From the NCBI RefSeq assembly GCF_001418575.1, contig NZ_LIQR01000008.1:1-44110 (forward strand): 44,110 nucleotides of DNA, in the 5' to 3' direction. Source of the stretch: Peterkaempfera griseoplana. GTDB lineage: Bacteria; Actinomycetota; Actinomycetes; Streptomycetales; Streptomycetaceae. Positions 17,410-25,002 of this stretch are shown piece by piece. Numbering within the stretch: position 1 is the stretch's first letter; the number at the start of each line of letters is the position of its first letter. Both the position numbers and the translations under genes were made by a program. The notes under the pieces are model-generated. The model searched no databases. It was not told the origin of the DNA and worked only from the letters and a program-made list of their open reading frames with translations.

Positions 17410-18426
17410 GTGGACCCGGTCGAGGCGCTGAACCGGATCGCCTTCCTGCTGGAGCGCGACCAGGCCGCCACCCACCGGGTGAAGGCCTTCCGCACCGCCG
17501 CCGCGACCATCGCCGGCCTTCCCAGGACCGAGGTGGAGCAGCGTCGGCGCGCCGGCACCCTCACCGCCCTGCCCGGTATCGGCCCCCGGACCGCCGCCGT
17601 GGTCGAGCAGGCGCTGCAGGGCGCCACCCCCGAGTACCTCGACGACCTGGAGCAGCGCGCCCGGCAACCGCTCACCGAGGGCGGCCGGGAGCTCAGGGCG
17701 GCGCTGCGCGGCGACTGCCATCTGCACTCGGACTGGTCCGACGGGGGGAGCCCGATCCCGCTGATGGCGGAGACCGCCCGCTCGCTGGGGCACCAGTGGG
17801 CCGTCCTCACCGACCACTCGCCCAGGCTCACCGTCGCCCGCGGTCTCAGCCCCGACCGGCTGCGCGAGCAACTGCGGGTGGTCGCGGAGCTCAATGCGAC
17901 CCTGGCGCCGTTCCGGCTGCTCACCGGCATCGAGTGCGACATCCTCGACGACGGCTCGCTCGACCAGGAGCCCGGTCTGCTGGCGCAACTGGACATCGTG
18001 GTCGCCTCGGTGCACTCCAAACTCCGGATGGACGCACCCGCGATGACCCGCCGGATGCTCGCCGCCGTCCGCAACCCCCGGGTCGACGTCCTCGGCCACT
18101 GCACCGGGCGGCTGGTCACCGGCCGGGGGCGCCCGGAGTCGCAGTTCGACGCGGAGGCGGTCTTCGCGGCCTGCGCCGAGAGCGGCACCGCGGTGGAGAT
18201 CAACTCCCGGCCGGAGCGCAGGGACCCCCCGCGCCGGCTGATCCGCGAGGCCCTGGACGCCGGGGTGCTCTTCGCGGTCGACACCGATGCGCACGCCCCC
18301 GGACAGCTCGACTGGCAGATCTACGGCTGTGCGCGGGCCGAGGAGTGCGGTGTGCCGGCCTCCCGGGTCGTCAACACCCTCCCGGCGGAGCGGCTGCTCG
18401 CCTGGAGCCGCGACCGCCGGTCCTGA
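17410..18426 (+). CDS. PolX-like HhH-PHP protein lacking the polymerase domain
   Basis: The 338-residue protein keeps the ends of a bacterial family-X polymerase but not the catalytic palm. Residues 1-40 resemble the 8-kDa domain opening (EALNRIAFLLERDQAATHRVKAFRTA), residues 50-68 are a helix-hairpin-helix (LPGIGPRTAAVVEQAL), and from about 100 there is a PHP phosphoesterase domain with CHLHSDWSDG, LTDHSPRL, GIECDIL, VASVHSKL, GHC and DTDAHAPG supplying metal ligands. In PolX this domain has 3'-5' exonuclease or end-processing phosphatase activity. The direct position after ku (18 bp; GGAGGG before GTG 17410) points to trimming of ends during NHEJ, by inference. The stop abuts the convergent padR-like gene with no gap. 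Confidence 0.85.
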   Translation: MDPVEALNRIAFLLERDQAATHRVKAFRTAAATIAGLPRTEVEQRRRAGTLTALPGIGPRTAAVVEQALQGATPEYLDDLEQRARQPLTEGGRELRAALRGDCHLHSDWSDGGSPIPLMAETARSLGHQWAVLTDHSPRLTVARGLSPDRLREQLRVVAELNATLAPFRLLTGIECDILDDGSLDQEPGLLAQLDIVVASVHSKLRMDAPAMTRRMLAAVRNPRVDVLGHCTGRLVTGRGRPESQFDAEAVFAACAESGTAVEINSRPERRDPPRRLIREALDAGVLFAVDTDAHAPGQLDWQIYGCARAEECGVPASRVVNTLPAERLLAWSRDRRS

Positions 18427-19050
18427 TCAGCCCGTCCCCTCGGCTGCCTCCATGTCCGCCGCACGGGCCAGCAGCTCCTCGGGGGACCAGGCCAGCCGGC
18501 CCTCGCGCAGATCCGTCAGCACCGAGCGGACCCACCGCAGTTCGGCGGCGGCCATCGTGTGCAGGTACTCGTCCTCCAGGCTGACGATCCGCGGCAGCCC
18601 GCTCTGCTGCTGCGCCTGTCGGGCGGCCTCGGCCGAGGCCAGTGAGCGCTCCAGAGCGTCCGCACGGCGGCCGAGCGCCTCGGCGATCTCCTCCGGTTCG
18701 AGCAGCATCAGATAGGAGAGGGCGGCGGGGAACTCCGGGTACTCCTGCCGGGGGGTGCCCAGCATCTCCAGCATCCAGCTGTGCGCGGTCTCCCGGCCGG
18801 CCGCGGTGAGCTCATAGACGGTGCGCTCCGGATAGAGCTGGTCCCGCCCGGTCTCCCGGACCGCGATCAGCCCGGCCGAGTGCAGCCGCTCGATGGTCCG
18901 GTAGAGGCTTGCCCGCTGGCTGACGTTGACCACCTGGTCCTTGCCCCACTGCTTGATCAGCCGCTGGATCCCGTAGGGGTGCAGCGGCCGGTACGCCAGC
19001 AGGGAGAGCACGGTGAGGGCCAGCGGGGAGCTGCGGGGCGCCGAGGTCAT
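18427..19050 (-). CDS. PadR family transcriptional regulator
   Basis: The 207-residue protein has the PadR winged helix-turn-helix: SPLALTVLSLLAYRPLHPYGIQRLI, then VNVSQRASLYRTIERLHSAGLIAV as the recognition helix and YELTAAGRETAHSWM in the wing. A helical C-terminal dimerisation part follows (about 100-200). The gene is read from ATG 19050. On its own strand TAGTAT lies exactly 6 nt upstream, which suggests a leaderless mRNA. It is divergent from the hypothetical protein and monooxygenase genes and probably represses them and itself through the repeated ACTAG boxes between them; PadR proteins commonly act as ligand-released repressors of an adjacent operon. Confidence 0.88.
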   Translation of the reverse strand: MTSAPRSSPLALTVLSLLAYRPLHPYGIQRLIKQWGKDQVVNVSQRASLYRTIERLHSAGLIAVRETGRDQLYPERTVYELTAAGRETAHSWMLEMLGTPRQEYPEFPAALSYLMLLEPEEIAEALGRRADALERSLASAEAARQAQQQSGLPRIVSLEDEYLHTMAAAELRWVRSVLTDLREGRLAWSPEELLARAADMEAAEGTG

Positions 19051-19056
19051 GCGCTC

Positions 19057-19108
19057 ATACTAGACGCAGAAAGACTAGTTGACCTGAGACTAGTTGCAGT
19101 GCAACTAT
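19057..19108. promoter_or_regulatory. Divergent promoters covered by four ACTAG-like boxes at 15-bp spacing (probable PadR operator)
   Basis: ACTAG occurs at 19059, 19074 and 19089 and ACTAT at 19104, each 15 bp apart; the middle two are embedded in a 10-bp direct repeat AGACTAGTTG (19072-19081, 19087-19096). A perfect inverted repeat GTTGCA-G-TGCAAC spans 19093-19105. The first box overlaps the minus-strand -10 TAGTAT (19062-19057), 6 nt from the padR ATG. The last box overlaps a plus-strand -10 AACTAT (19103-19108) placed 18 bp after TTGACC (19079-19084). One bound array would thus block both promoters. Confidence 0.7.
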
Positions 19109-19217
19109 CGAGGAGAGGCAGTCAGCCCCGGCCGTCAACCGACGGCCGTCAAGCAGGCAGCCGTCAATCGGGCAGCCGTCGACCCGACAGCCGCCGACCG
19201 GACGAAGGAGCCCCGCG

Positions 19218-19697
19218 ATGAGTGTCAGCACCGCCGTCGAGCGCATCCATGTGGACCACGACGTCGCCAGGCGCCTGGGCGACTGGACCGCCGCCGGCCG
19301 CTTCGAGATCCGCGCCCGCGACGGCGTCGTCGTCGTCGACCTGCGCGCCCGCCCCGAGCGCGACGAGATCGAGCTCCGGCTGGACCTGCGGCACGCCGTC
19401 GTCAAGCTGCTGGTGGCCGAGGACGCCGAGGTCGACGCATGGGACCTGCGCCGGACCGGCCGGGGCCGTACCAAGGACCACGGCGCACCCCGGCTCGCCC
19501 CCGCGGCGCCGTCCCAGCGGATCCGGCTCCACGGCGTCGCCCATGACAGCGAGATCCGGGTGCAGCGCGGTGGAGTGGCCCGGATCACCGCGATGTTCTC
19601 CCGCGAGTACCTGGAGGAGCTGCGCCGGGTGCACCGCCAGGGCGGCCTGCCCACCATCGACGACCCGGCGCCCGCCGCGGCCGCCCGGAAGCACTGA
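19218..19697 (+). CDS. Conserved hypothetical protein of unknown function
   Basis: A 159-residue soluble protein whose family I do not recognise. It is rich in charged residues, with beta-strand-like stretches (FEIRARDGVVVVDLRARPERDEIELRL in two pieces, then RIRLHGVAHDSEIRVQRGG). The tail is LRRVHRQGGLPTIDDPAPAAA. No signal peptide or membrane segment is seen. GAAGGAG stands before ATG 19218. The leader between promoter and gene (about 19118-19210) contains repeated CCGTCAACCG/CCGTCGACCC-like units. It is 13 bp upstream of the monooxygenase gene and so belongs to the same PadR-controlled transcript; it could be an accessory or sensor protein for that enzyme. Confidence 0.75.
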   Translation: MSVSTAVERIHVDHDVARRLGDWTAAGRFEIRARDGVVVVDLRARPERDEIELRLDLRHAVVKLLVAEDAEVDAWDLRRTGRGRTKDHGAPRLAPAAPSQRIRLHGVAHDSEIRVQRGGVARITAMFSREYLEELRRVHRQGGLPTIDDPAPAAAARKH

Positions 19698-19710
19698 GGA
19701 GAGAGCAGAG

Positions 19711-20907
19711 ATGAGCCGGCAGCACACCCGCACCGCCCTGGTCGTCGGCGGCGGCATCGGCGGCCCGATCGCCGCGATGGCCCTGGCCCGCGCGGGCATC
19801 GAGGCCACCGTCCACGAGGCCTACAGCTCCACCGCCGACGGCGTCGGCGGCGCACTCAGCCTGGCCCCCAACGGCCTGGACGCCCTGGACGCCATCGGGG
19901 TCGGCGACGCCGTCCGCCGGATCGGCACCCCCATGACCGGGATCGTCCTGGAGAACTGGAAGCGCCGCCCGCTCGCCACCTTCGGCAGCATCCCGGGCAT
20001 CCCCCCGCAGCAGTTCCTGTGGCGGGGGGAGCTCTACCGGGTGCTCCACGACGCGGCGGAGCAGCGCGGCATCACCATCACCCACGGCCGGCGCCTGGTC
20101 GACGCGGAGGAGACCGGCGACGGAGTCGTCGCCCGCTTCGCGGACGGCACCACCGCCGAGGCGGACGTGCTGATCGGCGCGGACGGCATCCGCTCGACCG
20201 TACGCCGGCTGATCGACCCGCAGGCCCCGCAGCCCACCCGTCACCCGCTGCTGGGCTTCGGCGGCCGCCTCCCGGACACCGGGCTGCCCTCCACCGGCGG
20301 GCGGATGCACATGAGCTTCGGCCGACGGGCCTTCTTCGGCTGGATGGTGGACGCGGACGGCAGCGGCGGATGGTTCGTCAATCTGCCGTACGACGAGCCC
20401 ATGACGGCCGCCGAGGCCACCGCGCGGGGCGCCGCCCACTGGCTGCCGCTGCTGCGCGCGGCCGTCGCCGGCGACCGGACCCCGGCAGCGCAGCTGCTGG
20501 ACCGGCTGGACCCGGCCGACCTGGTGATGACCGGCTCCATGGAGAGCATGACCCGTGTTCCGCACTGGAGCCGCGGCCGTCTGGTCATCACCGGAGACGC
20601 GGCCCACGCCCCCTCCTCCAGTTCGGGGCAGGGCGCCTCACTGACCGCGGAGAGCGCCGTCCAACTGGCGCGCTGTCTGCGCGACCTGCCCCACCAGGAG
20701 GCCTTCGCGGCCTATGAGACGCTGCGCCGGGCCCGGGTCGAGCGCATCATCAAGGCCGCGGCGCGCACCAACTCCGACAAGGCCGCCGGACCCGTCGGCC
20801 GGGTCGTCCGCGATGCGCTGATGCCGCTGGCGATGCGGCTGATGAAGCCGGAGAAGCAGGCTTGGCAGTTCAGCCACCACATCGACTGGCAGGCGCCGGT
20901 CCGGTGA
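19711..20907 (+). CDS. FAD-dependent aromatic-type monooxygenase
   Basis: The 398-residue flavoprotein belongs to the group of single-component NAD(P)H-dependent hydroxylases (p-hydroxybenzoate hydroxylase fold). It has the dinucleotide motif VVGGGIGGPIAAMALARAG near residues 10-28, followed by the acidic VHEAY that holds the ribose. It also has the central DG motif LIGADGIRSTVRR and the second FAD motif GDAAHAPSSSSGQGA. It would hydroxylate an aromatic or polyketide-like compound; the substrate is unknown. ATG 19711 has GAGGAGAGAG upstream and is 13 bp after the hypothetical protein gene. Control by the adjacent PadR suggests a role in detoxifying or converting the compound sensed by that repressor. 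Confidence 0.88.
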   Translation: MSRQHTRTALVVGGGIGGPIAAMALARAGIEATVHEAYSSTADGVGGALSLAPNGLDALDAIGVGDAVRRIGTPMTGIVLENWKRRPLATFGSIPGIPPQQFLWRGELYRVLHDAAEQRGITITHGRRLVDAEETGDGVVARFADGTTAEADVLIGADGIRSTVRRLIDPQAPQPTRHPLLGFGGRLPDTGLPSTGGRMHMSFGRRAFFGWMVDADGSGGWFVNLPYDEPMTAAEATARGAAHWLPLLRAAVAGDRTPAAQLLDRLDPADLVMTGSMESMTRVPHWSRGRLVITGDAAHAPSSSSGQGASLTAESAVQLARCLRDLPHQEAFAAYETLRRARVERIIKAAARTNSDKAAGPVGRVVRDALMPLAMRLMKPEKQAWQFSHHIDWQAPVR

Positions 20908-21001
20908 GCCGCTGGTGGGCGTCCCCGGCCGGGCGGGCCACCTCAAGCAGCGCGCGGGATCCCGGCGGCGGACGGGGGACCTCCCGCCGGGACCGGCCGA
21001 C

Positions 21002-22093
21002 TCACCCGTCCACCGCCGGGGCCCCCGCCGCCCGGCGGGCCCTGGCCCGCTGCCGCAGGACGAGCAGCGCGCCCCCCGTCCCCCGGGGGAGCAGCAGTCC
21101 GAGGTCGTCCCGGTCCACGGCGCCGAAGCGGTACTTGTAGCCCTCGGTGCCGCGCAGGAAGTCGAAGGTGCGCACCCCCCGCTCGGCGCAGGCCCGCATC
21201 GCCTCGGCGATGACCGCGGTGCCCAGCCGCAGCGGCGCCCAGGCCGGGTCCCAGCCGATCTGGTAGTAGGAGAAGGTGTCCCCCCACAGGAAGCCGTAGA
21301 GCCCGCCGACCACCTGACCGCCCGAGGAGGCGATCAGCAGGGCCGGTCCCCGGCCCGCGGCGGCGCGCTCCAGCAGCCGGTGGTGCAGGGGACGGCGTGC
21401 GGCGTCGAAGGTGGTGGGCCGTCCCAGTGCGGCGCGGCGGAGCAGATGCAGCCGCATCACCTCGTCCAGCAGCTCCGGTCCGGCCTCACCCGGCGGCACC
21501 CAGCGGAAGTCCACCCGGGCGGCGGCGAGCTTGCGCCCGTAACGGCGGACCGCCGCCCTGAACTGCCGTGAGCCCAGGGCGTCCACCCCGGCGGAGAGGT
21601 CCGCACGGGGGCAGCGGAACCGCTCCACGGTGCGCAGGCCGGCCGGCAGCGGGCCGGTCTGGGCGGGGTCGACGTTGGGAAGCCAGAGACTGGCACCCCG
21701 GCTGCGGCGCGCCAGCCACTCCCGGACGTCCGCCCGGCGTCCGGGCAGGGCCGGCAGACCGCAGTGGTCCGCCGCCCCGGGCCCGGAACCCAGCAGGGTG
21801 ACGCAGGGGACCGAGACGGGGGCCCGCGGATGCAGCCGCAGCCGGGTGCGCAGCAGCGGCACCACCGCCTCCACCGCGCCGCCGGGGCCCTGCCACACCG
21901 CGATCTCGGCGGCACCCGGGGCCAGGCCGGCTCCCAGCGTCTCCCACCAGGCCAGCACCCAGTCGGGCGTCATGAACCACGACCCGTCCGGGTCCGCGGC
22001 GACCAGCGACCGCCAGCCCTCCTCGACCCCGGCGGGCAGCGCCGGTGAGCGGTACAGCCGCGGCTGTGCCGACCCGTCGGTCCCCACTTCCAT
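21002..22093 (-). CDS. FemAB/CelD-like GNAT acyltransferase (BioF2-like)
   Basis: The 363-residue cytosolic protein resembles the CelD/BioF2 GNAT-fold acyltransferases found in exopolysaccharide clusters. It opens with GVEEGWRSLVAADPDGSWFMTPDWVLAWWE, typical of the first GNAT-like half. The second half has RAAVRRYGRKLAAARVDFRW, a long helix, then LLIASSGGQVVGGLYGFLWGDTFSYYQIGWDPAWAPLRLGTAVI (the acyl-CoA binding beta-bulge region) and FDFLRGTEGYKYRFGA. ATG 22093 has GGGAGGGCGAG directly upstream; the frame stays open through the next gene, which is a GC artefact. It is 26 bp downstream of the deacetylase gene and probably co-transcribed. It may N- or O-acylate a sugar, replacing groups removed by the deacetylase. 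Confidence 0.8.
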   Translation of the reverse strand: MEVGTDGSAQPRLYRSPALPAGVEEGWRSLVAADPDGSWFMTPDWVLAWWETLGAGLAPGAAEIAVWQGPGGAVEAVVPLLRTRLRLHPRAPVSVPCVTLLGSGPGAADHCGLPALPGRRADVREWLARRSRGASLWLPNVDPAQTGPLPAGLRTVERFRCPRADLSAGVDALGSRQFRAAVRRYGRKLAAARVDFRWVPPGEAGPELLDEVMRLHLLRRAALGRPTTFDAARRPLHHRLLERAAAGRGPALLIASSGGQVVGGLYGFLWGDTFSYYQIGWDPAWAPLRLGTAVIAEAMRACAERGVRTFDFLRGTEGYKYRFGAVDRDDLGLLLPRGTGGALLVLRQRARARRAAGAPAVDG

Positions 22094-22119
22094 CTCGCCC
22101 TCCCCCCTTGGCGGCCCGG

Positions 22120-23124
22120 TCAGGAGCCGCCGCGCAGCCGGTGCACCGCGGGGTGCAGGCCCGAGAGGATGGTGTCGAAGCGGTGCAGGCTGGTGGCGGC
22201 GTTCACGCGCAGTCTGCTGATCCGCAGGGGGTCGCTCGGCAGCAGCGCCTCCTGCCGGTGGTCGAAGAGGAACCCCAGGTGGTAGCCCAGCTCCCGCAGG
22301 ATGCGGTCGGCCCTCGGGTCGGCATTGCCGTTGGGGTAGGCGAAGGCGGTGGGGGGTTCGCCCAGCCAGCGGTGCAGGGCCTGATGGGCTCCGGTGATCT
22401 CGGTGCGGACGGTGGCGTCGTCGCAGCGGTCCAGGCAGGGGTGGTCCATGGTGTGGTTGCCGATCTGCACCCCGCCGGAGCGCAGGCTGCGCAGGTCCTC
22501 GGCCGACAGCTGGGTCTGGCGCGGTGCCGGGCGGGAGGCGCTCACCCGCAGCTCGGCCAGGCTGCGGCGGCGGTCGGGGTCCGGCAGCGCCTTCAGCCGG
22601 CGGACCACGGCCGCGGGCGATCCGCCGGGCGGCAGTGAACGGGCGGTGCCGCCGTGCCGGGCCAGGAAGGCCGCCTCGCGCCACCAGAACGGCTGGTCGC
22701 CGCCGATCACCCCGGTGACCACGAACGCCACCGCGGGGATGCCGCGCCGCTCCAGCACCGGCAGGGCCTCGGTGACCACCGACCGGTCGCCGTCGTCGAA
22801 GGTCACCAGGGCGCTGCGCGGCGGCAGCGGCCGGTCCTCGGCGGCGGCCTGCCGTACGTCGTCCAGGGAGACCGGATGGGCGGTGCGCAGCAGCCGGTCC
22901 ATCTGGGCGGCGAAGCTGCGGGGGTCGTCGATCTCGTGGTAGGCGAGGACCGCCAGCCGCCGTGCGGAGCGGGCGCGGAAGATCGGCTGTGCCGGGCAGT
23001 TGCGGAGCAGGGCGTCCAGGCGGCGCCTGCGGCGGGGCCCCATCGGGGTGAGGCGCTTGGGCCCGGGTGCGAGGGTGGTGATCATGGCGGTGGACGAACG
23101 CGTGGTCGTGTCCGGATGCGGCAC
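22120..23124 (-). CDS. Polysaccharide deacetylase (NodB domain)
   Basis: The 334-residue protein has a NodB-type carbohydrate esterase 4 domain that removes acetyl groups from N-acetylated sugars. Motif 1 TFDDG lies at 108-112 (VTFDDGDRSVVTEALPVLERRGIP), motif 2 NHTMDHP at 223-229 supplies the zinc ligands His224 and His228, and TAFAYPNGNAD matches motif 3. A basic N-terminal stretch (PMGPRRRRRLDALL) precedes the domain; no clear signal peptide is seen, so action may be cytoplasmic or membrane-associated. GTG 23124 follows GGAAGGGGGA; an internal ATG at 23085 lacks such a site. The gene is followed by the acyltransferase gene on the same strand. Confidence 0.86.
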   Translation of the reverse strand: MPHPDTTTRSSTAMITTLAPGPKRLTPMGPRRRRRLDALLRNCPAQPIFRARSARRLAVLAYHEIDDPRSFAAQMDRLLRTAHPVSLDDVRQAAAEDRPLPPRSALVTFDDGDRSVVTEALPVLERRGIPAVAFVVTGVIGGDQPFWWREAAFLARHGGTARSLPPGGSPAAVVRRLKALPDPDRRRSLAELRVSASRPAPRQTQLSAEDLRSLRSGGVQIGNHTMDHPCLDRCDDATVRTEITGAHQALHRWLGEPPTAFAYPNGNADPRADRILRELGYHLGFLFDHRQEALLPSDPLRISRLRVNAATSLHRFDTILSGLHPAVHRLRGGS

Positions 23125-23432
23125 GGGTCCCCCTTCCGACGCCTTGGCGGCGCGGCGGCTCCGCCGGAGCGGCAGGACGCCTGCCCTTCCGGCGCTGGTG
23201 GTGCGACGGGGTGGACGGCTCCACCCCTGAGGTACGGCGACCCGGGGCAGGCCCCCCAACCCGGCCCGGGGTCGCTCAACGTAGTACAGACCCATACGCT
23301 CCGTGGATGGTTGTAGCCGGATGGAGATGAATTTCTGTCCGGCGCGGCGGTCCGGACGTCCCGTGCGGACGGTGCTGAACCCTCATGTGCTTGCCGGTGC
23401 CCAGGCCGGGCAGCCGGTATACCGTGAGGGCC
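23125..23432. other. 308-bp divergent intergenic region
   Basis: No gene is supported. It must hold the promoters of the minus-strand deacetylase and the plus-strand membrane protein. The plus-strand TATACC (23418-23423), inside the palindrome CGGTATACCG, lies 9 nt before ATG 23433 and is a candidate -10 box. An AT-richer stretch at 23300-23340 may hold the other promoter. Confidence 0.35.
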
Positions 23433-24008
23433 ATGGAGGATGCGGAGAGCGATCGTGAAGGCGTTCCGGCGGGCGCCTCGGCGTCCGGTGCGGCGGCCTC
23501 CTCCGAGCGGCCGCTGTGGACCGGTTCGGCGCACAACGGCCACCAGTGGCTGCTCGCCCTGGTGGGAGCGGCCTGCCTGGCCCTCGGGGTCCTGGTGGCG
23601 GTCACCGTCCCCGACACCGACGGCCCGGCGGCCTGGGTGATGACGGTGGCGGGCTGCCTGGCGGTGGGCATGCTGCTGCTGGCCGGAACCCTGGCTTTCG
23701 TACATGTTCATGTCAAGATTGACCGTCACGCCCTGGAGGTGCGCTGCGGCCACATGGGCCTGCCGCGCCGCCGGATCCCGCTGACCGAGGTGGTGGACGC
23801 CAGCTACCAGCCCTGCACCCCCATGCACTGGGGTGGCTGGGGCTACCGCTACCGCCAGAACCACGGCGCCGCGGTCGTGGTGCGCAAGGGCCCGGCCCTG
23901 GTGCTCGAACTCGGCGGAGGGCGCCGCTTCACCGTCACCGTCGACGACGCCGAAGCCGCGGTCACCGTGCTGAGATCGCTGCTGCCCGCCCGGCCGGGGG
24001 CGGTGTAG
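23433..24008 (+). CDS. Small membrane protein of unknown function, two helices
   Basis: The 191-residue protein has an acidic/Ala-rich N-terminus (about 40 residues) and two close membrane helices (WLLALVGAACLALGVLVAV and AAWVMTVAGCLAVGMLLLAGTLAFV). A cytoplasmic beta-rich region of about 90 residues follows, with LEVRCGHMGLPRRRIPLTEVVDASY, GWGYRYRQNHGAAVVVRKGPALVLEL and FTVTVDDAEAAVTVLRSLL. This resembles actinobacterial membrane proteins with a PH-like soluble part, but I do not assign a function. ATG 23433 has GAGGG at short distance. It is divergent from the deacetylase gene and followed, after 160 bp, by another deacetylase gene. Confidence 0.75.
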   Translation: MEDAESDREGVPAGASASGAAASSERPLWTGSAHNGHQWLLALVGAACLALGVLVAVTVPDTDGPAAWVMTVAGCLAVGMLLLAGTLAFVHVHVKIDRHALEVRCGHMGLPRRRIPLTEVVDASYQPCTPMHWGGWGYRYRQNHGAAVVVRKGPALVLELGGGRRFTVTVDDAEAAVTVLRSLLPARPGAV

Positions 24009-24168
24009 CACAGCACACTTATCGGCCGTTGACCCGAGGCCTTTGCGCTTCTTTCACATTTTGCGGGCATCAGCCCCACAGTTCCCCCTAAGGTGGTCCC
24101 GTTCGGGGATGGGACACCACCACCGGGCAGCGGTGCCGGGGAGGGCACCGCCGCAAAAGGGGGGAACC

Positions 24169-25002
24169 GTGAGCCGCAGCACCGCGCCGTCGCCACCCGC
24201 CGGCGCCCGCACCCGGGTCAAACAGCAGCTCGCCCGTGCCGCGGGCAGCCGCCCCGCACAGGGCGCCACGCTGCTCATCTACCACCGCGTCGGCGGCGGC
24301 TCGCCCGACGAGCTCGACGTCTCCACGGCGGACTTCACCGCCCAGATGGACCTGCTGGCCGAACTCCCCGGCACCCCCGTCGTCCCGATCGACGAGGCGG
24401 TCGACCGGCTGGAGCGCGGAGACCGGGCCGGTACCGCCGTCCTCACCTTCGACGACGGCTTCGCCGACGTCTACCACCACGCCTGGCCGGTCCTGAGGGA
24501 GCGCGGCCTGCCCTTCACCGTCTACCTCGCCAGCGGCCACGTCGGCGGCGAGATGCGCTGGGAGGGTTCCACCGCCAAGGCCGCCGGCGCCCCCGCCCTC
24601 AGCTGGGCACAGCTCGCCGAGATGGCCGCCGGCGGGCTCTGCACCGTCGCCAACCACACCCGCAGCCACGCCCGCCCCGCCCTGCTGACCACCGAGGAAC
24701 TCGACGCCTGCAACGACGACGTCGAGGAGCACCTGGGCACCCGCCCCCGGCACTACGCCTACACCTGGGGCGTCCCGGTGCCGCACATGGAGTCCGCACT
24801 GCGGGCCCGCTTCCGCAGCGCCGCCACCGGCGAGGTCGGCCGCAACCTCCCGGGCGCCGACCCGGTACGGATGCGCCGCGTCCCGGTGCGCCGCACCGAC
24901 CCGGTCGACTTCTTCCGCGCCAAGCTCACCGGGCGCCTCCTCCCCGAACGCGCCTACGCCCGCCTGGTCGCCGGCGCCAAGGCGGTGGGCGCCCGTGCCT
25001 GA
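24169..25002 (+). CDS. Polysaccharide deacetylase (NodB domain)
   Basis: The 277-residue protein is a second NodB-type deacetylase, different in sequence from the one at 22120. The domain begins with ATLLIYHRVGGG, motif 1 is LTFDDGFADVYHHAWPVL (TFDDG 93-97) and motif 2 NHTRSHARP holds His163 and His167. The later YAYTWGVPVPHM matches motif 3 loosely. No signal peptide is evident. GTG 24169 is preceded by AAAGGGGGGAA. Its end overlaps the GT4 gene by 8 nt, so it is the first gene of a three-gene operon (deacetylase, GT4, phosphoglycosyl transferase). It may trim an acetyl group from the linker sugar or repeat unit in the cytoplasm. Confidence 0.86.
   Translation: MSRSTAPSPPAGARTRVKQQLARAAGSRPAQGATLLIYHRVGGGSPDELDVSTADFTAQMDLLAELPGTPVVPIDEAVDRLERGDRAGTAVLTFDDGFADVYHHAWPVLRERGLPFTVYLASGHVGGEMRWEGSTAKAAGAPALSWAQLAEMAAGGLCTVANHTRSHARPALLTTEELDACNDDVEEHLGTRPRHYAYTWGVPVPHMESALRARFRSAATGEVGRNLPGADPVRMRRVPVRRTDPVDFFRAKLTGRLLPERAYARLVAGAKAVGARA

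Noticed and set aside
5440-20907. A mobile element as the reason for the mixed gene content
   Set aside because: No transposase, integrase, terminal inverted repeat or tRNA attachment site is visible, and base composition is uniform.
21002-23224. A single 740-residue minus-strand frame that would fuse the acyltransferase to upstream sequence
   Set aside because: Only the part from ATG 22093 shows protein character; upstream the true deacetylase is in a different frame with all motifs.
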